From positions 1 through 50,752 of the forward strand of contig JAFXEJ010000124.1 of assembly GCA_017513795.1 (NCBI GenBank): a stretch of 50,752 nucleotides of DNA, in the 5' to 3' direction. The notes under the pieces were generated by a model. The model worked only from the letters and a program-made list of their open reading frames with translations, did not search any database and had not been told where the DNA came from. Positions within the stretch are counted from its first letter, which is position 1. Every line of letters starts with the position of its first letter. Below, piece by piece: positions 7,742-16,703 of this stretch. The position numbers and the translations under genes were made by a program. The DNA comes from Ruminococcus sp. GTDB lineage: Bacteria > Bacillota > Clostridia > Oscillospirales > Ruminococcaceae.

Positions 7742-10204
7742 TCAGACAGCCTCAAATACGACTGATGAAAGCGGTATTCCTACTATGCGGTTATCATTCG
7801 GGTTGACATCTGCGGTATTCCACATATCAGTTTCAAAACTGATGATATTTTCTCCGTCCGAAACAAGCTCCTCCGGCACATCAAATGTGATATCATTGCA
7901 GTTGTTTTCGGGAGTGATATCGGCAGAACCTACAGCCTTGCCGTTTATATACATCGTAACGCTGATTTCCTCGGTATCGAGATTGTCAAACGGAATCACC
8001 GTTCCGAATGACAGCGTTGCCTTATAATCATCAGGGAAAAGTCTTCCACGGATCTCTGTATTTTCCTGAGCAGTCCAGCAGAAATCTCCCTCAATGCCTG
8101 AAAATCCGCTGAAATAACGGTAATCCTCTGCCGCTTCATAGGACATCTTGTACTTTTCATAGGAATATACATAGATGTCGTCCTGAACTTCCATATATTT
8201 CAGCGACATAGGCACGAATTCTCCGGTATTGTTGAGGTCGTCCTCAGAGTGATTGATGACGTTCTTGTAGTAGATAACGAACTCATCTGCCGGAAGCTCC
8301 TTGTCGGAAATACACAATACATTTTCATAACGTTTTCTCAGCTCTACAAACTGATACGGATCAGATTCATCAAGCGGATACACATGAGCACCCGTTATTG
8401 TACGCAGCTGAAGCCACAGTTCCTGACCATACTGGTTGCATATTACCACGCAGGAATCCTCATCCACAAAGTCGGTTACATCCTCAAGGACGCTCCACTC
8501 CATGCGTGTATCATCCTTTGCATCCTTTTGCAGACGGATATACGGCATATTTATGATAAGGCTGAGAGCCGCCGCCGGATATACTATCTTTCCGCCTGCA
8601 CTGTCAAGCGATACTGCGGCGAATATTACCGCAGCCGGTATGAATGGTGCGAGATATCTCGAATAATAGTAGTAATACTGTATCTCAAAACGCAGGAACG
8701 CTGAGTATACAAGCACACAATAGAAGAACATCACGAATATCACAAGGCGGGAATTATTCTCTATGAATTTTCCTGTGGTGAACAACGCAAGAAGTCCTCC
8801 GAGGCAGACAAATACAATTCCGGAATTCATTCCGAATCCGAGAATAGCAACGTGGCTTGCATCACGCCAGTTATCGTACTTGCCAAGCGTCTTGATTGCT
8901 ATATACGCAAGCGGAAGAATCAGAAGCATTGCTGCAAATATCCGAAAAATCCGGCTCTTGCTGAGTTTGCGGCTGAATTCCGCCTGATTGAATTTCTTGT
9001 TTGTGCGGGATACAATAAACACGAATACGCAAGAAGCAATTATCAGTCCGATAGACGCTGCTATTACAACTTTTGTGATATTGTAGACATTTATTCCTCC
9101 TACAAATACGCTGCTGTAATTGTTCATTGTATACATCGGCTGTACCTGCTTCATCATGAAGAAGCTTGCAAGATATCCAGCCGTTACAGCCGGAGTGAGT
9201 ATCGCATACTGCTTCTCACGGGTAAAGACATACATTCCGCCGTAGACCATTATGAAAAGCGGAAGCATTGTATATATTGAAACATGATAGCATCCGAATG
9301 CCGCCGCCGGAATAATCGACAGCCATTTCTGCTTCGGGTGTTCGTCGTCAGTGATGATATACATGAATGTCAGCAGAATTACGGCAAGGAACATCTCCGT
9401 CAGGGTGGATTTCGCTACCCATAAAACTACAGGAGACAGCGCCGTGAGTACACAGGCACATATCCTTGATGATGATTTCAGCCTGAGATTACGGCAGACG
9501 TAATACACCAGAAAAATTGCCATGATATAGAATATCGTTTCGATATCTGCCATATCCTCTGCACCGAAAAGCTCTCCCCACATTGCCAGCATTGCCGTAT
9601 ATGTAGGTATTCCGTGGAAAATTCCTGACACAGGACTTACATTATAGTCATATACTGTTTCCGGATAATCCTTATGCTGGATATCATAGCCGCCGAGTCC
9701 TTTTATGCGGTATTCAAAATGAGCCTTGTCCTCAGCATCCTCCAGAAGGTGATATTCCTCGATATCCTTCTGACGGGCGTTGTCATCGTACATGAAATTA
9801 AGAGCCTGTACCTGATATACGCCCTCATCCTGTCCCATGCCGAATACCTCGTTCTTCACGGAAACAAACGGCAGTGAAATTATACATACCACAAGAGGAA
9901 TGATAAAGTCCTTCATAGAAAAGTCGATATCCACAAGATTTTTCAGGCTGAACGGCTTTGGCTTTCTGAAAAATACCGCCGCTCCGAGAACAGAAACATC
10001 TATCGCAAGAGCTGCCGCCGCCGCACGGAAAAGCGAAAAGCGGTCAACGACAAACAATGCCATACTGCCGAAGATATACGAGAAAAAGAAGATTACTGCG
10101 CCCAGAATGGCGGCTTCAGCAGCTGTTCTTTTACGCAGCCATACACAGGCGGCGCAGAAGGAAAACAAAAATCCCAGTATACATAAAACTGCAAACGTAT
10201 TCAT
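7742..10204 (-). CDS. Large membrane glycosyltransferase of GT-C (GT39/PMT-like) type
   Basis: This 820-residue protein has a dozen or so hydrophobic helices and then a C-terminal soluble part. In the first large outside loop a GQDEGVYQVQA motif (D126, E127) matches the Asp-Glu pair that marks GT39/ArnT-like enzymes using polyprenyl-phosphate sugars. Residues from about 680 to 820 look like a beta-sandwich of the carbohydrate-binding kind. It sits between a GT4 gene and the DPM1-like gene, so it probably adds a sugar to the glycan on the outer face of the membrane (inference). The ATG at 10204 has AAAGGA upstream, but with rather long spacing. Exact family uncertain. Confidence 0.75.
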   Translation of the reverse strand: MNTFAVLCILGFLFSFCAACVWLRKRTAAEAAILGAVIFFFSYIFGSMALFVVDRFSLFRAAAAALAIDVSVLGAAVFFRKPKPFSLKNLVDIDFSMKDFIIPLVVCIISLPFVSVKNEVFGMGQDEGVYQVQALNFMYDDNARQKDIEEYHLLEDAEDKAHFEYRIKGLGGYDIQHKDYPETVYDYNVSPVSGIFHGIPTYTAMLAMWGELFGAEDMADIETIFYIMAIFLVYYVCRNLRLKSSSRICACVLTALSPVVLWVAKSTLTEMFLAVILLTFMYIITDDEHPKQKWLSIIPAAAFGCYHVSIYTMLPLFIMVYGGMYVFTREKQYAILTPAVTAGYLASFFMMKQVQPMYTMNNYSSVFVGGINVYNITKVVIAASIGLIIASCVFVFIVSRTNKKFNQAEFSRKLSKSRIFRIFAAMLLILPLAYIAIKTLGKYDNWRDASHVAILGFGMNSGIVFVCLGGLLALFTTGKFIENNSRLVIFVMFFYCVLVYSAFLRFEIQYYYYYSRYLAPFIPAAVIFAAVSLDSAGGKIVYPAAALSLIINMPYIRLQKDAKDDTRMEWSVLEDVTDFVDEDSCVVICNQYGQELWLQLRTITGAHVYPLDESDPYQFVELRKRYENVLCISDKELPADEFVIYYKNVINHSEDDLNNTGEFVPMSLKYMEVQDDIYVYSYEKYKMSYEAAEDYRYFSGFSGIEGDFCWTAQENTEIRGRLFPDDYKATLSFGTVIPFDNLDTEEISVTMYINGKAVGSADITPENNCNDITFDVPEELVSDGENIISFETDMWNTADVNPNDNRIVGIPLSSVVFEAV

Positions 10205-10228
10205 TTAAATGCGGTCATCCTTTCCGAA

Positions 10229-11413
10229 TCAGCCGGAAATTCCGGCTATAAGTCCTTTGAAGCGGTTCATGATAACATCCCAGCGATAGTTCTTTTCAAC
10301 GTATTCACCGGCATTCTCACGAAGCATCTGATACTCTCTTTCGTGGCTGAAAATATAATTGAGGATACCCTCAAATTCAAAGTAATTTGTATAATAAAGT
10401 CCGCCGTTGCTTTTGGTGCAGTGACCTTTGAGAACCTCGCATCTGCCGTTGACGATAACGGGTACAGTAAGCGTCATTGCTTCAAGAACGGAAATGGACA
10501 GGCTTTCAAATTCAGAAGGAAGTACAAGAGCCTTTGCTCCCGATATACCGCTGAATTTATCCTCCTCGCTTACAAAGCCGAGACTGATTATATCCTTATG
10601 CTTAGGTATCTTGCATACCGGCTTGCCCATAAGCACAAGTTTGAGTCCGCTTTCGGGATTGCGTGTTTTATACTCCATGAAATACCGGAACATCTCGGGA
10701 CAGTTCTTTCCCTCGTCGATTCTTCCGACGTAGATGATGTAATCTCCGGCGATATCAAACTTGCTTCTGAACGCACTTTCATCCGGAGTACACGGAACTT
10801 CAACGCCTGTTCCCATAACTTCACAGGGAATGTCCTTGCAGTCGAAAAGGCGCTGTACAAGAGCTTTTTCCTCATCCGTAAGGAATACAAACGCTTTCGG
10901 CAGAGTGAACAGCTTTTCAAAGGTTTTGAAATGAATGAAGGGTTCCTCGTGCGCTGTAGGAATAAAAACTGATTTTTCAGCCACCTCGGGAAGTCCCATT
11001 ACAGTCAGATAGTAAAGATATGTCACGAATATAAAAGCGTCGTAATTATCCTTGTTCGCCCTGATATATTCAATAGCTTCCGGCGAATACGGTCCCTGTT
11101 TTTCAAACCAGAGCTTTTCCGCTGAAAGATCGGGTTTTCCTGCTCCTATCTGCGCCAGATAGGAGCCGTTATAGCTGTTGAAATCATCTGCACGGCATTC
11201 CTTTACAGGAAATCTGCGCACATGAACGCCGTTTATATCTTCACAGTCAGCTTCATAATGATTTTCCCATGTGGTGTAGTCCAGAGCCTTTGTGGTAATT
11301 ACATCCACCTCAAAGGCGTCGGTAAGTCTTTCGGCGATAAGACGGGTGTAATATTCTGAACCTCCGTTTACCTCCATGCCGTATCTCTGATTTACCAGTG
11401 CAATTCTTTTCAT
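10229..11413 (-). CDS. GT4-family glycosyltransferase
   Basis: This is a GT-B enzyme of 394 residues. Its N-terminus has RYGMEVNGGSEYYTRLIAE, a common acceptor-side motif (GG-E at residues 17-20); the C-terminal half has IYVGRIDEGKN (about 224-234) and the E-x7-E type motif EFESLSISVLEAM. The start overlaps the previous stop as TAATG, so translation is coupled. It is closely similar in layout to the next gene upstream (11413-12621), including the terminal YVEKNYRWDVIMNRF block, which suggests the two arose by duplication. It probably adds one sugar of the repeat or linker; donor unknown. Confidence 0.88.
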   Translation of the reverse strand: MKRIALVNQRYGMEVNGGSEYYTRLIAERLTDAFEVDVITTKALDYTTWENHYEADCEDINGVHVRRFPVKECRADDFNSYNGSYLAQIGAGKPDLSAEKLWFEKQGPYSPEAIEYIRANKDNYDAFIFVTYLYYLTVMGLPEVAEKSVFIPTAHEEPFIHFKTFEKLFTLPKAFVFLTDEEKALVQRLFDCKDIPCEVMGTGVEVPCTPDESAFRSKFDIAGDYIIYVGRIDEGKNCPEMFRYFMEYKTRNPESGLKLVLMGKPVCKIPKHKDIISLGFVSEEDKFSGISGAKALVLPSEFESLSISVLEAMTLTVPVIVNGRCEVLKGHCTKSNGGLYYTNYFEFEGILNYIFSHEREYQMLRENAGEYVEKNYRWDVIMNRFKGLIAGISG

Positions 11414-12621
11414 TAGTCTTTCTCTCCGGTGATATCTCTGAAGAATGTCTTGTACTTGTCAACAATGACATCCCAGTCAAAATTACGCTTTACATATTCT
11501 TTTCCGTTGCTTCCCATAAGCCATGCTGTATCGCTGTTTCCGATGATATAGTCGGTACAGGCTTCAAATTCAAAGTAGTTTGAAAAATAAAGTCCGCCGT
11601 TTGACTCAGAAACGAAATTTCTTGTAACAGCGCAGTCCTCATGCACGAGAACAGGCCGTCCGCACAGCCAGCTTTCCATGATAACAAGCGAGAAGCTTTC
11701 ATTCTTCGAGGGCTGACAGAGGAATTCTGCCGCACCCTGAGCGTTATACTTATCCTGACGGTCAACAAAGCCAAGATCAATTATGCGCTTATCCAGTATA
11801 AGTCCGGCGGGAAGGTCTATTTCTCCGCCGCCGATAAGCACAAGCTTCAAATCGGTATCGTGACGCTTTATATACTCTGCGAAATACTTCACCAGCGTAT
11901 GAACGTTCTTTCCCTCATCCTTGCGTCCGGCATAGAGTATGAATCTCTCCTTTATGCCGTATTTTTCCCTGAATGCCGCCGGATCCGGTACGATATCCGT
12001 ATCCATGCCGATTCCCATGACGATTGTTTTTGTTCCGCTTTTTGAAAATCCGTAAAGCTTTTCTGCAAGCTCTGCTTCCGGACGTGCATTGAATACCATT
12101 CCGGCTGTCTGCGGAAAAAGCTCTCTGAAACGGCTCATATACGCATAGCTTTCGTCGTGGAAGCATGGGATAAGCACCGATTTATAGGGACATACTTTTG
12201 CTCCGTTGTATGTGGTTCCGAACATATACGGAATGAATACAAACAGCGAATATTCATCATTATGGGCACTGATATACTCATAAAGGTCGGGACTGTTGAC
12301 CATTTCCCTGAGGAATGTATCCTCCTCCTCCTGAGTGATTTCATTGCCGCTCATAAGCTTTGCATTTACGGCGTCAAACGCCTCGTTATCCCTTTTGCGT
12401 ACCTTGAAACGGCGTATCGTGATACCGTTTACTGTCTTGTCAAGACCTTCCTTGTAGTAATTTCTGCTCCAGTCGGAGGCGAATTCCTTTACACAGGTAG
12501 TAAGTATCTCCAGACGTACTCCGGCACTGTGAAGATGTCCCGCTACCTCACGAAGCTCCATTTCAGCTCCTCCGGGAATACCGTCGGCATACCACGGGAT
12601 AACAAATCCTATTTTTTTCAT
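11413..12621 (-). CDS. GT4-family glycosyltransferase
   Basis: This 402-residue GT-B enzyme starts VIPWYADGIPGGAEMELREVA, with the GG-E acceptor motif, and carries LYAGRKDEGKN and ESFSLVIMESW (E-x7-E) in the donor half. Its end, KEYVKRNFDWDVIVDKY, mirrors the end of the following GT4 gene, so the two are probably tandem duplicates that diverged in specificity. It lies 29 bases after the next upstream GT4 gene. The product should be cytoplasmic and act on a lipid-linked glycan on the inner face of the membrane. Donor unknown. Confidence 0.88.
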   Translation of the reverse strand: MKKIGFVIPWYADGIPGGAEMELREVAGHLHSAGVRLEILTTCVKEFASDWSRNYYKEGLDKTVNGITIRRFKVRKRDNEAFDAVNAKLMSGNEITQEEEDTFLREMVNSPDLYEYISAHNDEYSLFVFIPYMFGTTYNGAKVCPYKSVLIPCFHDESYAYMSRFRELFPQTAGMVFNARPEAELAEKLYGFSKSGTKTIVMGIGMDTDIVPDPAAFREKYGIKERFILYAGRKDEGKNVHTLVKYFAEYIKRHDTDLKLVLIGGGEIDLPAGLILDKRIIDLGFVDRQDKYNAQGAAEFLCQPSKNESFSLVIMESWLCGRPVLVHEDCAVTRNFVSESNGGLYFSNYFEFEACTDYIIGNSDTAWLMGSNGKEYVKRNFDWDVIVDKYKTFFRDITGEKD

Positions 12622-12650
12622 ATTGTCACACTTTCTTTGATGAGGAACTT

Positions 12651-13724
12651 TTAATTCTCAGCAATAAATGCCTTGAGCTGCTTCTCGAAAATATCTCTTA
12701 TCCTGTCGTAGGAGAAGTCCTCAAGACGGCGGCGCTGTCCCTCGATTATCTGTTTTTTCAGCTGTTCATCTGTAAGTACACGTCTTATCACTCTTGCGGC
12801 AAATACGGGATCGTTGCTGTCAAGCAGAACTCCGCAGCCGCCGAGAGTATCGCCTATCGCACTTGTATCATAGGCAATTATCGGAACGTCAAAGAACATA
12901 GCCTCCGCAAGCGGTACGCAGAAGCCCTCATGCTCGCTCATGCAGACAAAGGCGTCTGCAAGGCGGTAATATGCAAGTATTTCGTTGAATTTTATATGTC
13001 CGGTAAAGATCACATCATCCGCAAGACCAAGAGCCGAAGCGTATTTCACAAGGCGCTCGTAGTAGTTCTCCATACCGGAATAAGAGCCTACAAGTATAAG
13101 TCTTGAATCGGGATCAAGCCGCTTGTACTGATAAAATGCCCTTATCACGTTTTCCTGTTTCTTGTTGGGAGCAATTCTTCCCACAAAAATCAGATTGCGC
13201 TTTCCGTCGCCGTATTTGGTGAGGATATTCTTTGCCGGAGCCTGTTTATAATCCTCAAAACGGATAAGTATCGGGCGTACATCAATGGGACAGGTATACC
13301 CCATTCTCAGAAGCTCCGACTTGTTATAGGCAGAATCCGCAAGGCAATACTCAACCTTATCTCTGAGATGCTCCACGCCCTTATAGCCGTACTCCGTCAG
13401 CGTTGTGGCGGCAGTACTGTATGGACGGAAGAACTCCGGCGGTGTGATATTGTGATAAATCATTATCTTACGGCAGGGGAATTCATCTATCTTAAAAGTA
13501 AGGTCTGTTCCGGTTGATTTATGGTAAAGAAGGATATCATCCTTTTTCAAATCTTTCAGGCGGCTGATATTCTTAGCCGTATCAGACGGCAGACGCTTAT
13601 CAACATTTTCCGCATATATCTCGGATGTATAGCCCATATCGGCAATTGCGCCCTTTAGTGCTATTGTATCGTTTCCGATAGCGTCGCCGAAGGACATCGT
13701 TGTCAGAAGCTGTACTACCCTCAT
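12651..13724 (-). CDS. GT4-family glycosyltransferase
   Basis: This 357-residue GT-B enzyme carries IFVGRIAPNKKQENVIRAF (about residues 194-212) and HEGFCVPLAEAMFFDVP, the donor-site E-x7-E motif. Its N-terminal half differs from the two neighbouring GT4 enzymes, so it probably uses another acceptor. The ATG overlaps the TGA of the coiled-coil gene before it (ATGA), showing tight coupling. Its place right after the methyltransferase and coiled-coil genes suggests an early or terminal step of the glycan, but that is inference. Confidence 0.88.
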   Translation of the reverse strand: MRVVQLLTTMSFGDAIGNDTIALKGAIADMGYTSEIYAENVDKRLPSDTAKNISRLKDLKKDDILLYHKSTGTDLTFKIDEFPCRKIMIYHNITPPEFFRPYSTAATTLTEYGYKGVEHLRDKVEYCLADSAYNKSELLRMGYTCPIDVRPILIRFEDYKQAPAKNILTKYGDGKRNLIFVGRIAPNKKQENVIRAFYQYKRLDPDSRLILVGSYSGMENYYERLVKYASALGLADDVIFTGHIKFNEILAYYRLADAFVCMSEHEGFCVPLAEAMFFDVPIIAYDTSAIGDTLGGCGVLLDSNDPVFAARVIRRVLTDEQLKKQIIEGQRRRLEDFSYDRIRDIFEKQLKAFIAEN

Positions 13725-14221
13725 TCTTTATCCTGCTTTCCGAGTTCTTCCCTGAGAGCGGCATTTTCACGTTCAAGGGAATCAATACGGCTGCGAAGCT
13801 CCTTCTGTGCAAGCTCTAGTGTTTCGAGTCTTGACAGAAGTTCGCCGGAGTTGTCTTCCTGACGGCTCTCTGCGGAGCTTTTCATTACGTTAAGTACGTT
13901 GACAGCCGCCGCATTGAAGCTGTTCTGCTCAAAAACAACGGGTTCAACATAGAATTTAGTCAGCTTGCGTATAACCTTCTTGATGAAAACCTTTATGGGA
14001 TTTCCGGCAAGCGGCTTATACGGCTGGATATAGTGGTGGGCGTTGACATATGCAAGCGCTTCGTCAGCGGCAGAAAGAGAAGCTCCTGTCTCAGCCGAAA
14101 CCTGTACCGGCTTCTTATAAGGAACATCCTCGAAACTCAGCATATCGGGAGTAAGTCCCTTTTCCTCTATTTCACGCTTTATCTGCGCCATTATTTCCTC
14201 AATATTTATCTTATTTTCCAT
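13721..14221 (-). CDS. Small coiled-coil protein of the polysaccharide operon
   Basis: I do not recognise a named family for this 166-residue protein. The N-terminus (residues 5-21, INIEEIMAQIKREIEEK) is an amphipathic helix of a kind seen at the N-terminus of some polysaccharide-cluster methyltransferases. A middle basic part (about 73-90, KVFIKKVIRKLTKF) could sit at the membrane. The C-terminal 45 residues (ELLSRLETLELAQKELRSRI and onward) are heptad-like coiled coil. It lies between the methyltransferase gene (17 bases upstream) and a GT4 gene it overlaps. A scaffold or partner of the coiled-coil methyltransferase is a reasonable guess. The ATG at 14221 has GGAG 7 bases upstream. Confidence 0.7.
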   Translation of the reverse strand: MENKINIEEIMAQIKREIEEKGLTPDMLSFEDVPYKKPVQVSAETGASLSAADEALAYVNAHHYIQPYKPLAGNPIKVFIKKVIRKLTKFYVEPVVFEQNSFNAAAVNVLNVMKSSAESRQEDNSGELLSRLETLELAQKELRSRIDSLERENAALREELGKQDKE

Positions 14222-14238
14222 TTTATTTCTCCATTATC

Positions 14239-15375
14239 TTATTTTACAGCAATTACTGCGTAATCCTGACTGCCGTAAAGCAGTCCGGAAACATTCTTCA
14301 TTGCGCTGTTGAACTCTCCGGCACCCTCGATATCAAGCTCCGGAATTTCAAACGGCGGTCTGCTCTGCTCTGTATACACAATGCTGATATCCCTGAATCC
14401 TGCCTTTTCGAGGAAGTACTTCATCGTCAGCGGATGCACCGGCTTCATATGCGAAGGGTCAATATAGAATGCATTCGTATATATGGCAAGTGAAGTAGGG
14501 TTGGGCGTTTCGATAACGATACAGCCGCCCTCTGTAAGCTTCTCATAGGCTGTATTGCAAAGACGTATTATCTCGCCTGTTTTAAGATGCTCCACGACCT
14601 GTCCCACAAAGATTCCGTCTACGCTGTCCTGCTGTGACAGATATTTCACTCCGTCGCCGCATTCAGCGGACAGTCCCTTCATATTGCAGTAATCAGCATA
14701 CGGCTGGTAAATATCAACTCCCCGTGCACTGATGCCGTTATCCTTCATGAGACTAAGGAATTCTCCCCGTCCGCAGCCAATATCAACTACATTTTTCTTG
14801 TCACGGAAATATTCAAGGTATATCTCCTGAGCCTTTCTGATGCTCTCGATAGAACCTCTGAAATGATTTTCGAAATCGAAATAATCTATTTCCTCGTACT
14901 CAGATTCTCCGCCGGAAGATATATCAACCGCCGGAGCGGGCTGTGCAGTCTCATTCTGCTGATTCATCCTGAGCCTGTTGTTCTTCATGCCTTTTTCAAT
15001 GACGTTCAGCTTGAGCTTTGCAAATTCATCGTCAGCGGAAAGTCTTTCGATAGCAGCATTATTATTTCTGAGATTTACACTTATCGTTTCGATATCGTTT
15101 CTCAGAGCCTTTTCGATAGCTTCAAGAGCATTCAGACGTGTGATTATCTCCTCGTCGGACGCAGTACCTCTCTGCACCTCCTCACGAAGCTCGTCTATCT
15201 GCTTCTGGATTCCGCAGACTGCGCTCTCAATATCTCCGGCACGCTGATTCATCTGCTCAATATCCAGAGATACTGCGCTGAATCCCTCAAAAAGAGAACC
15301 GAAAAACAGTCTCCGGAAAAATGCTCTGATTCCTCCACTTGTCTTTTTTTCCATATAATCGCTTGTATTGCTCAT
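14239..15375 (-). CDS. SAM-dependent methyltransferase with N-terminal coiled coil
   Basis: The first 30 residues are basic and hydrophobic (FFRRLFFGSLFEGF); residues about 35-140 form a long heptad-patterned coiled coil; residues about 165-378 are a class I methyltransferase with SAM motif I VVDIGCGRGEFL (about 195-206), GVDIY and a FYIDPSHMKPVHP block that recurs in O-antigen and S-layer glycan methyltransferases. A role in methylating a sugar at the glycan end is inferred from the neighbouring Wzt with its sugar-binding domain. In the Escherichia coli O8/O9a system a methyltransferase with a coiled-coil ruler (WbdD) caps the chain before export; here the coil is N-terminal instead. RBS AAGG lies 6 bases before the ATG. 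Confidence 0.85.
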   Translation of the reverse strand: MSNTSDYMEKKTSGGIRAFFRRLFFGSLFEGFSAVSLDIEQMNQRAGDIESAVCGIQKQIDELREEVQRGTASDEEIITRLNALEAIEKALRNDIETISVNLRNNNAAIERLSADDEFAKLKLNVIEKGMKNNRLRMNQQNETAQPAPAVDISSGGESEYEEIDYFDFENHFRGSIESIRKAQEIYLEYFRDKKNVVDIGCGRGEFLSLMKDNGISARGVDIYQPYADYCNMKGLSAECGDGVKYLSQQDSVDGIFVGQVVEHLKTGEIIRLCNTAYEKLTEGGCIVIETPNPTSLAIYTNAFYIDPSHMKPVHPLTMKYFLEKAGFRDISIVYTEQSRPPFEIPELDIEGAGEFNSAMKNVSGLLYGSQDYAVIAVK

Positions 15376-15416
15376 ATTTTACCTTCTTTTCAGTTAGGGC
15401 GGTATGTCTCAGAATC

Positions 15417-16703
15417 TCAGTTTATCTTCCATTTATGGCTTATTCTTGCGATTCCTACATCACCGACAGAATTTATCATTTCTATCTTATATGCTTCACG
15501 GTAGTAGTCAACAGGAATTCCGTCACCCGTTTCGATAGCAAAATCTATCAGATACTCGCCGGCAAGAAGTCCGACATCTTCCAGTACTATTTCAGCTGTA
15601 CCGCTTCTGTCAAGCCGGAATTCCTCATGCTTGTCGATCCTTGTATTCGTACCGTAGCACTGAATGCCGTCACGGCTGAATATTCCTATACCGAAAACTG
15701 CGTCCTCGACAGGCTTGCTGACTGTATATTCAAGGCGGAAAACTATCTGTTCTCCTGTCCGGAAAACCTTCTGCTGTGAGCCGTCTGCCGAAAATGCACG
15801 GATTTTCTTTATCCTTGCACTGCCGTTTCCCCAGCGTTTCGGAGCTTCCTCCGGAACGGCTTCTTCTGTCTGTTCCGGAACTGCATTTTCTTCCGGCTGT
15901 TCAGCTTCGGGAGCTTCATCTGACTGCTCCTCCTCAAGCTCTTTGCTTGTTGTTTCCTGGAGCTTTCTGCCCATGAAATCAAGATATTCGAGGTCTATCT
16001 CCTTCGGAGCACCCTCTGCTCTGATAAGTCCCTCGTGAATCCAGATTGAACGATCACATATCTGCTCTATCTGTCCCAGTGAGTGCGAAACTATAACTAT
16101 AGTAGTTCCCTTTGCCTTTATTTCCTTCAGCTTGTTGAAGCATTTCGCCTGAAAGTTCGCATCTCCTACCGCAAGTATCTCATCAATAAGAAGTATATCT
16201 GCATCCACGTTTATCGCAACCGAAAACGCAAGGCGCATATACATTCCGGATGAATATGTTCTTACCGGATTGTCAATGAATTCCTCCAGCTCGGAAAAAC
16301 TGATTATATCTTTAAGTCTTGCGTCGATTTCCTTTTTCGTAAGACCGAAAATTGCAGCATTTGTGTAGATATTCTCCCTGCCGCTCATGTCCGGATGAAA
16401 TCCTGCACCAAGCTCTATAAGGCTCGATACTCTGCCGTTCATGGTGATAGTTCCCGTATCGGGGAACATTATCTTCGTCAGAAGCTTCAGCGTGGTGGAT
16501 TTTCCGCATCCGTTGTGTCCGATAAGACCGATAGCTTCGCCCTTTCGTACCTGAAAGCTTATCCCTCTCAGAACTTTGCGTTCCTCGTAACGGCTTCTTT
16601 TGCGGAAAAGCAGTCTTTCCTTCAGCTGAGAGCCCTTATCCGGAAACACCTTGAAGCTTTTGGTTATATTGTTTACGTCAATTGCAATATCATTCACAGC
16701 CAT
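15417..16703 (-). CDS. wzt: Polysaccharide ABC exporter ATPase with C-terminal carbohydrate-binding domain
   Basis: Residues 1-240 are an ABC ATPase: Walker A GHNGCGKST (62-70), signature YSSGMYM (about 150-156), Walker B ILLIDE (about 170-175) and the switch His in IVSHS. A Glu/Pro-rich linker (about 250-288) leads to a C-terminal domain (289-428) that begins RWGNGSARI and contains GIQCYGTNT, the pattern of the Wzt C-terminal beta-sandwich that binds the modified end of the glycan. The ATPase drives export of an undecaprenyl-linked polymer with the permease encoded just upstream. The ATG follows the wzm stop directly, with GGAGG inside the wzm end. Confidence 0.92.
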   Translation of the reverse strand: MAVNDIAIDVNNITKSFKVFPDKGSQLKERLLFRKRSRYEERKVLRGISFQVRKGEAIGLIGHNGCGKSTTLKLLTKIMFPDTGTITMNGRVSSLIELGAGFHPDMSGRENIYTNAAIFGLTKKEIDARLKDIISFSELEEFIDNPVRTYSSGMYMRLAFSVAINVDADILLIDEILAVGDANFQAKCFNKLKEIKAKGTTIVIVSHSLGQIEQICDRSIWIHEGLIRAEGAPKEIDLEYLDFMGRKLQETTSKELEEEQSDEAPEAEQPEENAVPEQTEEAVPEEAPKRWGNGSARIKKIRAFSADGSQQKVFRTGEQIVFRLEYTVSKPVEDAVFGIGIFSRDGIQCYGTNTRIDKHEEFRLDRSGTAEIVLEDVGLLAGEYLIDFAIETGDGIPVDYYREAYKIEMINSVGDVGIARISHKWKIN

